NCBI GenBank assembly: GCA_910584285.1
Contig: CAJTYK010000005.1
Span: forward strand, 1-64,000
DNA: 64,000 nucleotides
Direction of reading: 5' to 3'
Origin: an uncultured Oscillospiraceae bacterium
GTDB taxonomy: Bacteria; Bacillota; Clostridia; Oscillospirales; Oscillospiraceae
Under the pieces are notes generated by a model. It was given only the letters and a program-made list of their open reading frames with translations, was not told the DNA's origin and made no database searches. Positions 15,783-23,396 of this stretch are shown piece after piece. The position numbers were made by a program, and so were the translations under genes. The stretch's first letter is position 1. Each line of letters starts with the position of its first letter.

Positions 15783-16814
15783 CTATTCCTCCTGCTTTTT
15801 AGGCCGGCCTCGGCGCGGCTTGGCTTTGAGCTGTCCCAGGGGATTGGATTGGGCGGCGTCCTTCAAGGCGTCGCTGTCCACATGGGTGTAGATCTGGGTA
15901 GTATTCAGGTGCTCATGGCCCAACACCTCCTGGAGCGTTCGCACATCCACGCCGTTTTGCAGCATCAGGGTGGCGGCGGTGTGGCGGAGCTTGTGGGCGG
16001 AGTATTTGCTGCTGTCCAGCCCCGCAGCGGTAAACCGCTGCTTCAGCATATAGTGGACGCCCGCCTTGGTGATGCGGGTGTGCTTGCGGGTGATAAACAA
16101 GGCGTAGGGATCCGCCGCACCGGACTGGGATCGAACCACCAGCCAGTCCTCAATCGCGGCCTGGCAGGCGGCGTTGAGGTAGACGATCCGCTCCTTGTTG
16201 CCCTTACCTAACACCCGCAGCCGGTCGCCCCGCACGTCGGCCAGGTTGAGCCCCACCAGCTCCGAAATTCGTAGACCGCAGTTCAAAAACAGCGTGATGA
16301 TGCAGAAATCCCGCTCTGCATTGTCTCCGTCGATGGATTCCAAAAGCTGGATGCTCTCCTCCAGTGTCAGGTAACGGGGCAAAGTTTGCCGGATCTTGGG
16401 TGAATCCAGCTCCTGGATGGGGCTTTCGTCTAAAAGCTTGGCTTTTGTCACCAAATACTTGTAAAAAGATCGAATTGTGGCGACTTTTCTGGCCCGAGAG
16501 GACACCTCAAGCCCATACCTGGAGTTGGGATCGTTGGCGTTCTTAACTCGATCACGGCTCAGGAAGCTGAGAAAAGCGTAGATATCCGTCAGCGTCACCG
16601 AGCGAATCAGCGCCAGATCTACATCGCTGATGGAGATCTGTTCCAGGGGCGTCGCCCGGGGAACACAGCCTTTTTCTATTTTAATGTAGCGGAAAAAGGT
16701 GCGCAGATCCAGGAAGTATTCGTCCACAGTTTTTTTGGAGTGGCCCTGGATCGTCTCATGGTAGGTCAGGAAATCCCGCAGGATAGGCGGCGCCTCAATG
16801 CGGTAGTCAATCAT
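15783..16814 (-). CDS. Site-specific tyrosine recombinase (XerC/XerD type)
   Basis: 343-residue tyrosine recombinase. N-terminal SAM-like core-binding domain about 10-120. Catalytic domain with Arg in NCGLRISELVGL (about 186), Lys in the GKGNKERIV hairpin, HKLRHTAATLM (His and Arg about 275-278), HEHLNTTQIYTH with the second His and nucleophilic Tyr (about 306). The C-terminal tail is basic (RRGRPKK). No cargo, excisionase or attachment-site duplication is evident, so a housekeeping Xer-like role is more likely than an active element. A long perfect palindrome lies 136 bp upstream. Confidence 0.92.
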   Translation of the reverse strand: MIDYRIEAPPILRDFLTYHETIQGHSKKTVDEYFLDLRTFFRYIKIEKGCVPRATPLEQISISDVDLALIRSVTLTDIYAFLSFLSRDRVKNANDPNSRYGLEVSSRARKVATIRSFYKYLVTKAKLLDESPIQELDSPKIRQTLPRYLTLEESIQLLESIDGDNAERDFCIITLFLNCGLRISELVGLNLADVRGDRLRVLGKGNKERIVYLNAACQAAIEDWLVVRSQSGAADPYALFITRKHTRITKAGVHYMLKQRFTAAGLDSSKYSAHKLRHTAATLMLQNGVDVRTLQEVLGHEHLNTTQIYTHVDSDALKDAAQSNPLGQLKAKPRRGRPKKQEE

Positions 16815-16949
16815 GGATTCGGATCGGCATTCATAACTTGGGGACAGTTGGGCAGACTACAGTGGCAGGTGGCCAGAGCGGCTGGCAGGCTCCGGCCAGA
16901 ATCTTGAGCCCAGCGGAAAAACCGGGCGTTTCCCAGGGTTTCCCCTCTC

Positions 16950-16985
16950 CTCAACTCAACAAAATTTTTATTTTGTTGAGTTGAG
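16950..16985. repeat. 16-bp-arm perfect palindrome with TTTT loop
   Basis: Arms 16950-16965 (CTCAACTCAACAAAAT) and 16970-16985 are exact reverse complements around TTTT. Each arm carries a CTCAA direct repeat. It lies in the divergent 248-bp gap between the tyrosine recombinase gene and a small plus-strand gene. There is no T-run after either side, so a simple terminator is not the obvious reading. Confidence 0.8.
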
Positions 16986-17062
16986 TATGTCGATCCACAC
17001 CTCCTCTCAGTTCAGCCTGTCAAAGCTCGTATTTCTATATTCAAGGATATGGGGTGATTTCT

Positions 17063-17242
17063 GTGAGCCTAATCCCATGCACACAGAACTGCAAATACCA
17101 GGACGAGGGCTTGTGCACCCTGGCACAGGCCCAGCCCGCCGGCCAAGCCGTCCCTAATGAGGCCTGCCTGAACTTCACGCCGCGCCCATCAAACCAGCAC
17201 GGCGATAGCTTCACGGATATTGCCCACCCGAATCAGCTCTAA
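17063..17242 (+). CDS. Small Cys-rich protein convergent with radA
   Basis: 59-residue protein beginning MSLIPCTQNCKYQDEGLC, with four Cys in a CxxxC-x7-C and later AC-LNF arrangement. Small proteins with this pattern are frequent beside radA in Clostridia and are often mislabelled as acyl-dehydratases. The function is unknown and metal binding is an inference. GTG 17063 follows GGGGTGA. A GTG at 17054 is an alternative. The last 54 nt overlap the end of radA on the other strand, so the C terminus is not certain. Confidence 0.65.
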   Translation: MSLIPCTQNCKYQDEGLCTLAQAQPAGQAVPNEACLNFTPRPSNQHGDSFTDIAHPNQL

Positions 17243-18553
17243 GCCGTCGGGCGGCAGCAGCTTGCCGCTGCTCCTGGCAGGCACCAGGCATTTGGTGAAG
17301 CCCAGCCGTCGCACCTCGCTGAGCCGCTGGTTCAGAGTGTTCACGGAGCGCAGCTCTCCAGTAAGGCCCACCTCCCCGATGGCCGCCAGGTCAAAGGGCA
17401 CGGGCTTGTCCCGAAAGCTGGAAGCCAGCGCCACGATCAGAGCCAGATCCGCCGCGGGCTCGTCCAGGGTCAAGCCGCCGATGACGTTCACGTAAAAATC
17501 GCAGTTGGACAGCATCAGCCCGCCCCGCTTCTCCAGCACTGCCAGCATCATCATGGCCCGGTTATAGTCGAACCCGTTGCTGGAGCGCCGGGAGTTGCCG
17601 TAGGCCGAGGGTGACAGCAGCGCCTGCACCTCCGCCAGCACGGGCCGCACCCCCTCCATCACGCAGGTGACGCAGGAGCCGGGCATATTCTCCGGCCTGC
17701 CAGACAGCATAGCCTCCGACGGGTTGGGCACCTCCACCAGCCCCTTGTCCACCATCTCAAAAACGCCGATCTCATTGGTGGCCCCGAAGCGGTTCTTCGC
17801 CGCCCGCAGAATCCGGTAAGAGTTGTGCTCCTCTCCCTCAAAATGGAGTACGCAGTCCACCATATGCTCCAACACTTTGGGCCCTGCCAATGAGCCCTCC
17901 TTATTGATGTGGCCCACCACGAACACGGTGACCCCCATCCCCTTAGCCAGGTGCATCAGCGCCATGGTGCACTCCTTCACCTGGGCCACGCTCCCCGGCG
18001 AGGAATTGGAATCCCCATTGTAGATCGTCTGGATGGAGTCCACTATGAGCACGTCGGGCTTCTGTTCCTGCACCGCGGCCACAATGTCGTCCAGGTTGGT
18101 TTCCGAATAGAGGTACAGCCCCTCATCCCGGATGCCCAACCGCTGGGCCCGCAGCTTGATCTGGCGCTCTGATTCCTCCCCTGATACATATAAAACATTG
18201 GCAAACCGGCACAAATTGTCACAGATCTGGAGCATCAGTGTGGATTTTCCGATGCCGGGTGCGCCGCCCACCAGCACCAGAGAGCCCTTCACCGCGCCGC
18301 CCCCCAGCACCCGATCCAGCTCGCTCATGCCGGTGTTGAAGCGAAGCTCATCCACTGCCTCTACCTCGGCGATGGGCCGTGGCCTGCGCAGGCCGCCGCC
18401 CCGTGGCGACGGCCCGGAGGTTTTCTTTTTGACCTCCGCCGCGGGCTGCTCAACAATGGTGTTCCAGGCCCCGCAGGCGGGACATCTCCCCTGCCATTTC
18501 AGCGACTCATTTCCGCATTCCGTGCAGTAAAACAGGCTTTTCGCCTTTGCCAT
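17189..18553 (-). CDS. radA: DNA repair protein RadA
   Basis: 454-residue RecA-like ATPase that helps branch migration and processing of recombination intermediates. Zinc finger CTECGNESLKWQGRCPACGAWN (about residues 9-30), Walker A GGAPGIGKST (about 98-107), Walker B VLIVDSIQT, RadA-specific KNRFG motif (about 264) and a C-terminal Lon-protease-like domain without the catalytic pair. ATG 18553 was chosen because GGAGGAG lies 7 nt upstream and the upstream part of the open frame belongs to cwlD. It starts 2 nt after the cwlD stop. Confidence 0.97.
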   Translation of the reverse strand: MAKAKSLFYCTECGNESLKWQGRCPACGAWNTIVEQPAAEVKKKTSGPSPRGGGLRRPRPIAEVEAVDELRFNTGMSELDRVLGGGAVKGSLVLVGGAPGIGKSTLMLQICDNLCRFANVLYVSGEESERQIKLRAQRLGIRDEGLYLYSETNLDDIVAAVQEQKPDVLIVDSIQTIYNGDSNSSPGSVAQVKECTMALMHLAKGMGVTVFVVGHINKEGSLAGPKVLEHMVDCVLHFEGEEHNSYRILRAAKNRFGATNEIGVFEMVDKGLVEVPNPSEAMLSGRPENMPGSCVTCVMEGVRPVLAEVQALLSPSAYGNSRRSSNGFDYNRAMMMLAVLEKRGGLMLSNCDFYVNVIGGLTLDEPAADLALIVALASSFRDKPVPFDLAAIGEVGLTGELRSVNTLNQRLSEVRRLGFTKCLVPARSSGKLLPPDGLELIRVGNIREAIAVLV

Positions 18554-18555
18554 GG

Positions 18556-19272
18556 TCATTCTCCTCCCCAAACGGTGGGTATCATTTGTAATTCCCGCAC
18601 ATACGATCCGGCCAGCGCCAGAGCGATCTTTCGCTGGTATGCGTCGGTCATCAGCAGGGACGCCTCCTCCCCGTTGCTGAGAAAGCCGCACTCAACCAGA
18701 ATAGCGGGACAGCTGATGTGCTCGAACAGATAGATCCCGTCCGGCATGGGCTTTGCCCGGCGGTCATTGTTCCGGTCCAGCACCTCCCGCAACACCTCCT
18801 GGGTGCCCTCTCCCCATTGACGACTCACGTCTCCAGCATTATAAAAGGCCTGTGCCCCGCTGTATCGTGTATCTGTAAAGTGATTTTGGTGGACACTAAT
18901 CACCATGGCGTTTGAAAATCCAGAGATAAACGCCACCCGGTTCTTCAGATCCGACACCTTTTTCTCCCGGATGGTGCGCGCCCCCTCGCTGTGCATGGAA
19001 CGATCCTCGCTCCGGGTCAGCTCCGTCCTCATGCCTAAAAAGGCCATCAGCGCCTCCGTTTTCAGCACGATGTCCAGATTGATACCGCTCTCCGTGGTTC
19101 CGCTGGCAGCGCTGGCTCCGCCGTCCTCCCCACCGTGCCCCGGATCCAGAATCAACACCCGCTCTGTGTCTGGCGGGGCGGAGACCGCGGACGCCACCCG
19201 ATCCCGCCCTATCCAGGTAGCTCCTCCCAGCACGCAGAGACATAAAAACAACAGCAGCAGATCCCGTTTCAT
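18556..19272 (-). CDS. cwlD: Germination-type N-acetylmuramoyl-L-alanine amidase CwlD
   Basis: 238-residue Amidase_3 enzyme. In sporulating Firmicutes CwlD removes the peptide from muramic acid so that muramic-delta-lactam can form in the spore cortex. N-terminal signal/anchor MKRDLLLLFLCLCVLGGATW. Zn ligands in LILDPGHGGEDGG, EINLD-type Glu in TESGINLD, SVHQNHF, and catalytic Glu in LVECGFLSN. ATG 19272 has AAGGGGGA 7 nt upstream. It is co-transcribed with radA. The short upstream gap shares the string TCATATGCTGG with the spoVM leader. Confidence 0.9.
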   Translation of the reverse strand: MKRDLLLLFLCLCVLGGATWIGRDRVASAVSAPPDTERVLILDPGHGGEDGGASAASGTTESGINLDIVLKTEALMAFLGMRTELTRSEDRSMHSEGARTIREKKVSDLKNRVAFISGFSNAMVISVHQNHFTDTRYSGAQAFYNAGDVSRQWGEGTQEVLREVLDRNNDRRAKPMPDGIYLFEHISCPAILVECGFLSNGEEASLLMTDAYQRKIALALAGSYVRELQMIPTVWGGE

Positions 19273-19326
19273 AAGCCAGTCCCCCTTCCCTCCAGCATAT
19301 GAGGACGGGGGATGCTTCATACCGGA

Positions 19327-20796
19327 TCAGAGGTAAGAAAACACCTCATGATGACGGGCGGACACGGCGACCGACACCTGGGGGAACCGCTGGGCCAGCC
19401 AGTCCCGCAGCACTGGGCACACCACGTCCTCTGTAGGAAAGTGTCCGGCGTCAATAAGGTTCAGCCCTTGGGCCTTGGCCTCCAGAAAGTGGTTGTACTT
19501 TACATCTGATGTCACAAAGGTATCGCAGCCCTTGGCCAGTGCATCTTCCATCATGCCGGCGCAGGCCCCGCCCCCCACCGCAATCTTATGGACGGGCCTG
19601 CCCCCATCCACCAGCCGCAGGCCGTTGGCCCCCAGCAGGCGCTTTACGCCCATGGCGAAATCATACAGGGGCTGTTCCGTCACAGTTCCCACCCGGCCGA
19701 TTCCATAGGGTCTCCCCTCTTTGTCCACGCCGCTCTGCTTCAGCAACTCAAGGCCGGTAAGCCCCAGACGCAGGGCCAGGGCGTCGTTCACGCCCCCCTC
19801 CACCGCGTCCAGGTTGGTATGGGCACAAATGGCGGCGATGCCCTGCTCCGCCAGGGCCAGCAAAATCCGCCCGGTCACCGTCTGATCCGTCACAGAGTTT
19901 ACCCCGCCAAAGATGACCGGATGGTGGGCCACAATCAGCTGCGCCCCCAACTCGGCGGCCTCCTCAACCACCTGCTCCGTGATGTCCAGGGATACCAGGA
20001 TCTTGCTCACCCGCGCTCCCTCCCGCCCTACCAGGAATCCGGCATTGTCAAAGCCCTCCTGCAATTCAAAGGGCGCTTTTTCCTGTAAAAATGCCAGCAC
20101 TTCGCCCACAGTTGTCATGGTGTTCAGCTCCTTTTCCATCCCTTCCAGGCCGGACAGCACTATTTTTAGCTTCTCAATGGCGGCTTGATCCGGCGTGCGG
20201 GCGGCTCGATGGCCTGACAGGGATTTTTCAACCTTTTTTCGGATCATCCTCAGGTACTCCGCCCGCAAGGGATCGCTGCTTTGCCGCCCCGCCCACTGCT
20301 CGGCCGGGGTGAGGACGGGCATCTCTCCGCCTGTCACCTGCAAAATACTGTATAGTCGTTTCCCTTCACAGGCTATGCGCTCACTTTGAATTTGATAGCC
20401 ATTCCCTTGCAGCCAACTCCGCAGCTCCGCGAATCCGGTCATGGGCTGGAGCAGCAGGAGCGTCTCCTCCTTTGTCCAGAGCGCGGCCTCTAAAATGGAG
20501 GCGATGGTCTCCCCCCCCATCCCGGCGATGACCACTGTGTCCGCCTCCTCCGGGTGGACGGCGGACAGACCGTCACACAGGCGGAAGTCCAGTTGCTCCT
20601 CCACTTGAAAGCGCTTCGCTGTCTGCCTGGCCCGTTCCAGCGGCCCCGACCGCAGATCGGTGGCAATGGCGTGCTCAACGCGTCCCGCCAGCAGCAGCCA
20701 CACGGGGAGGTATCCGTGGTCAGTACCAATGTCCACCAGGTGGGCCCCCTGAGGCACCTGCTCCGCGATGGCCCGCAGCCTGGGTGCCAGCTCCAT
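19327..20796 (-). CDS. Fused tRNA (adenine-22-N1)-methyltransferase TrmK and Nif3/YqfO-like protein
   Basis: 489-residue single open frame joining two proteins that are separate neighbours in Bacillus. Residues 1-226 are TrmK-like: SAM motif VDIGTDHGYLP, DLRSGPLERA, and VIAGMGGETIA. It would methylate N1 of A22 in tRNA. Residues 227-489 are a Nif3-like dinuclear metal protein: FDNAGFLVG, AHHPVIFGG, ICAHTNLDA, a PII-like inserted domain and the C-terminal DAGHFPTE. ATG 20796 follows GGGAGGGGGG. At the junction an ATG at 20118 is preceded by AAGGAG with 9-nt spacing, so a separate 263-residue Nif3 product could also be made. Confidence 0.93.
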   Translation of the reverse strand: MELAPRLRAIAEQVPQGAHLVDIGTDHGYLPVWLLLAGRVEHAIATDLRSGPLERARQTAKRFQVEEQLDFRLCDGLSAVHPEEADTVVIAGMGGETIASILEAALWTKEETLLLLQPMTGFAELRSWLQGNGYQIQSERIACEGKRLYSILQVTGGEMPVLTPAEQWAGRQSSDPLRAEYLRMIRKKVEKSLSGHRAARTPDQAAIEKLKIVLSGLEGMEKELNTMTTVGEVLAFLQEKAPFELQEGFDNAGFLVGREGARVSKILVSLDITEQVVEEAAELGAQLIVAHHPVIFGGVNSVTDQTVTGRILLALAEQGIAAICAHTNLDAVEGGVNDALALRLGLTGLELLKQSGVDKEGRPYGIGRVGTVTEQPLYDFAMGVKRLLGANGLRLVDGGRPVHKIAVGGGACAGMMEDALAKGCDTFVTSDVKYNHFLEAKAQGLNLIDAGHFPTEDVVCPVLRDWLAQRFPQVSVAVSARHHEVFSYL

Positions 20797-20828
20797 TGAG
20801 CCCCCCTCCCTTCCGTTCAAAATAAAGG

Positions 20829-20853
20829 AAAAGAGCGGAAAATCCGCTCTTTT
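20829..20853 (-). terminator. Terminator of the DUF1858 gene
   Basis: Perfect 11-bp stem AAAAGAGCGGA/TCCGCTCTTTT (20829-20839 with 20843-20853), 3-nt loop. On the minus strand it is followed by CCTTTATTTT. Confidence 0.85.
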
Positions 20854-20864
20854 CAGGGTGTCAA

Positions 20865-21062
20865 TCAGGCGACGGTGGCGTTCAGCTTCTCCAGCAGCGC
20901 CTCCACGTCCACGCCATGCACCATGCAGGCCTGCTCCACAGTCTCCCCACGGGAGGATGGGCAGCCCAGGCAGTGCATCCCGATGGACAGGAAAATGGGG
21001 GCGGTGTCGGGAGCGATGTCCAGAATATCGCCGATGATGGTATCCTTCGTAATCTTGGCCAT
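20865..21062 (-). CDS. DUF1858 domain protein
   Basis: 65-residue protein consisting of one DUF1858 domain. It contains HCLGCPSS (about residues 30-37), the conserved CxxC that led to the name hybrid-cluster-associated disulfide oxidoreductase domain. No transmembrane segment. The role is unknown, with redox or metal sensing inferred from the Cys pair. It has its own promoter and terminator, so it is a monocistronic unit. ATG follows AAGGAGG. Confidence 0.88.
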   Translation of the reverse strand: MAKITKDTIIGDILDIAPDTAPIFLSIGMHCLGCPSSRGETVEQACMVHGVDVEALLEKLNATVA

Positions 21063-21102
21063 TTCAGGATAACCTCCTTGCAGTTTTTGTCGAACAACCT
21101 AT

Positions 21103-21131
21103 AGTATACCCAAAGCCGCGGCAGTTTGCAA
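21103..21131 (-). promoter_or_regulatory. Sigma-A promoter of the DUF1858 gene
   Basis: Minus strand -35 TTGCAA (21126-21131), 17-nt spacer, -10 TATACT (21103-21108), about 40 nt before the ATG. Confidence 0.82.
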
Positions 21132-21163
21132 GTGTTTCCCACAAATTTCGGACAACAAACCAT

Positions 21164-22357
21164 TCAGCTTTTCAAGAAAGCCTCCAGCCGATCCATGCCT
21201 TTTTTGATATTCTCCATGGAGGCAGAGTAAGACCAGCGCACGAAATTGGGCGCGCCGAAGCCGCTCCCCGGCACGGTGGCCACCAGCCCATGCCTTAAAA
21301 ACGCCGCGCAAAACTGATCGGAGGTGTGTATGGGTTCCCCATGGATGGTTTTCCCGATGAGCTGCTCCATGTTCATCATCACATAGAACGCCCCCTCCGG
21401 CCTGATGCAGCTTACGCCGTCCATTCGGTTCATTCGCTCCACAATATAGTTCCGGCGCTGCTCAAAGGCCTTGCGCATCTCCTCCACACAGTCCTGGGGG
21501 CCGCTGAGGGCGGCAACTGCCGCCGCCTGGGAGATGGCGCAGGGAGAACCGGTGGAATGGCTCACATAATTGCTCATCACCTTGGCAACTCTCTCGCTGG
21601 ACAGCAGATAGCCAATCCGCCAGCCGGTCATGGCATAGGATTTGGATACGCCGTTGACCAAAATGACCCGATCCTCCACACCGTTCCCCAGGGCAGCCGC
21701 TGACACAAACGGTTCTCCGTCATACATCAGCCCATAATAGACCTCGTCGGAGATCATATAGAGGTCGTGTTCCACGCACACCCGGGCGATGGCCTCCAGC
21801 TCCTCCCGGTGATACACCATGCCGGTGGGGTTGCCGGGATTGTTGAGAATCAGGGCCTTGGTTCTGGGAGTGATGGCGGCGGCAAGCTGCTCCGCCGTTA
21901 TTTTGAACCCGTCCTTCTCCCCTGCCGAGACCACCACCGGCCGGCCGCCCACCATCTTGATCAGCTCCAGGTAGCTCACCCAGTAAGGTGCGGGCAGGAT
22001 GACCTCGTCGCCGGGGTTGACCAGCGCCCGCAAGGCCAGATAGACACAGTGCTTAGCGCCAGTGGATACCACCACCTGGGAAGGCACGTACGCCACCCCG
22101 CAGTCCTCGCGCATCCTTTGGCAGACGGCCTCCTTTAGCGCCAGCGTACCGGAGGCCGGGGTATATCGGGTCAGATTGTCGGCGATGGCCCTGTCCGCCG
22201 CCGCCTTGATGTGAGCCGGTGTATTGAAATCGGGCTCGCCTGCACCAAAGCCGATCACATCCACGCCGTCTGCCTTCATCTGCTTGGCCAGCGCGTCAAT
22301 AGCCATGGTGCTGGAAACCTGTACCGCAGACGCAATTTGGGCAAGTTCCTTCAACAT
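21164..22357 (-). CDS. Pyridoxal phosphate-dependent aminotransferase (aspartate type, class I)
   Basis: 397-residue fold-type I aminotransferase of the subgroup I-gamma aspartate/prephenate family. PLP Lys lies in NGVSKSYAMTGWRIGY (about residues 229-244), with NNPGNPTG (about 168-175) contacting PLP. The substrate is most likely aspartate/2-oxoglutarate, but aromatic substrates cannot be excluded. ATG 22357 was chosen for GGAGGG 4 nt upstream. The open frame extends ten codons further without a ribosome site. Confidence 0.92.
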   Translation of the reverse strand: MLKELAQIASAVQVSSTMAIDALAKQMKADGVDVIGFGAGEPDFNTPAHIKAAADRAIADNLTRYTPASGTLALKEAVCQRMREDCGVAYVPSQVVVSTGAKHCVYLALRALVNPGDEVILPAPYWVSYLELIKMVGGRPVVVSAGEKDGFKITAEQLAAAITPRTKALILNNPGNPTGMVYHREELEAIARVCVEHDLYMISDEVYYGLMYDGEPFVSAAALGNGVEDRVILVNGVSKSYAMTGWRIGYLLSSERVAKVMSNYVSHSTGSPCAISQAAAVAALSGPQDCVEEMRKAFEQRRNYIVERMNRMDGVSCIRPEGAFYVMMNMEQLIGKTIHGEPIHTSDQFCAAFLRHGLVATVPGSGFGAPNFVRWSYSASMENIKKGMDRLEAFLKS

Positions 22358-22483
22358 AATCCCTCCAAGTAAACTATTCCGCCGCATAATATGCCTTGCT
22401 CTGCAAAAGTTAAAAAAATTCTGAGAAATAAGGGCATTTTTGCAGGCACAGCAAGATAAAGCTGCATTTATCTGGGAAAAGCT

Positions 22484-22509
22484 GCCCCGCCTGACGGCAC
22501 AGGCGGGGC
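22484..22509 (-). terminator. Terminator of the coaX-like gene
   Basis: 10-bp stem GCCCCGCCTG/CAGGCGGGGC (22484-22493 with 22500-22509), 6-nt loop. On the minus strand it is followed by AGCTTTT. Confidence 0.75.
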
Positions 22510-22515
22510 CAGGGC

Positions 22516-23289
22516 TCAGCGCCGGGTGTTCTTCCGGTACAGCAGGTACAGCCCCTTCACCAGCAGATCGTGATCATACCGGATCTCCCGGCGGCAGTGG
22601 TGATAGAGCTCCGGTGTCTGGCTCCCGGTGGCCACCACCGTGGCGGCGGAGGCCCCTGCCGCTTCCTCCAGGGCCTGGATCACCCGGTCAAAGGCGCCGC
22701 TGTAGCCATACAACACCCCCGCACGCATGGAATCCACTGTGTTCCGGCCCAGGGGGGTGTTCACCTGTGCCACGGAGATCTGGGGGAGCTGGGCCCCGTG
22801 CCGGGACAGGGCCTCCAGGGCGATGTCCATGCCGGGCATAATGGCGCATCCCTCAAAGGCGTGGTCGCTCAGATAGGAAAAGGTGACGGCAGTCCGGGAG
22901 TTGATCACAATGGCGGGGGTTGGATAGAGGGTGGCAGCTGCCACAGAGGAGGCCACAATATCGCTGCCCAGCTGGTCATGGATCTCCGCCTTGATGTTCA
23001 GTCCCGTCTTCAGTCCCGGCCCCACCAGCAGCGGGGAGCGCCCTGTAAGCCGCCGCAGGGTACGCGCATAGGATGCAGTAATCGGCGGCACAACGCTTGA
23101 CAGGATAGAGCCCTTTACATCTGAAGGCTCCGCCTGGTACAAGTGAAACACCCCCATCAAATCGATGGCGCAGCGGTCGTCGGTCATCTTGGGGTCGGTG
23201 CCCAGCTCGGACTGGAAGGACAGCGTACCGTCCTCCTGGAACAGCGCGATGGTAGTGCCCAGGTTTCCGATGTCAATCGCCAGGATCAT
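22516..23289 (-). CDS. Type III pantothenate kinase (CoaX) homologue with altered active-site motifs
   Basis: 257-residue acetate-kinase/Hsp70-like fold protein that aligns along its length with CoaX, which phosphorylates pantothenate in CoA synthesis. Kept: N-terminal Asp6 in DIGN, SSVVPPI, LLVGPGLKTGLNIK, NTVDSMRAGVLYGY and KGLYLLY. Changed: the GADR motif reads GSDI (Asp110 kept, Arg lost), and the DxGTAxT motif reads INSRTAVT, so the usual Asp is Asn130 and the Gly is Arg. DxGNT reads DIGNL. The protein may have weak, altered or no kinase activity. Monocistronic, with its own promoter and terminator. No other pantothenate kinase is in the window. Confidence 0.82.
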   Translation of the reverse strand: MILAIDIGNLGTTIALFQEDGTLSFQSELGTDPKMTDDRCAIDLMGVFHLYQAEPSDVKGSILSSVVPPITASYARTLRRLTGRSPLLVGPGLKTGLNIKAEIHDQLGSDIVASSVAAATLYPTPAIVINSRTAVTFSYLSDHAFEGCAIMPGMDIALEALSRHGAQLPQISVAQVNTPLGRNTVDSMRAGVLYGYSGAFDRVIQALEEAAGASAATVVATGSQTPELYHHCRREIRYDHDLLVKGLYLLYRKNTRR

Positions 23290-23322
23290 ATGCCCTCTCC
23301 CCTTCCGTCATTCTATTAGGAT

Positions 23323-23351
23323 ATTTTAACATGGCCTGCGTCGTATTGCAA
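23323..23351 (-). promoter_or_regulatory. Sigma-A promoter of the coaX-like gene
   Basis: Minus strand -35 TTGCAA (23346-23351), 17-nt spacer, -10 TAAAAT (23323-23328), about 34 nt before the start codon. Confidence 0.8.
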
Positions 23352-23396
23352 GACAGAGCGGGAAAGCCAGGACGCATCTGCCCCGGCTTTTCTCCA

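Noticed and set aside
16865..16930. Segment with GGTGGCCAGAGCGGCTGGCAGG that resembles a class II tRNA D-arm near the recombinase gene.
   Set aside because: No acceptor stem, anticodon stem or T-arm can be paired. Not a tRNA and not convincing as a tRNA remnant or attachment site.
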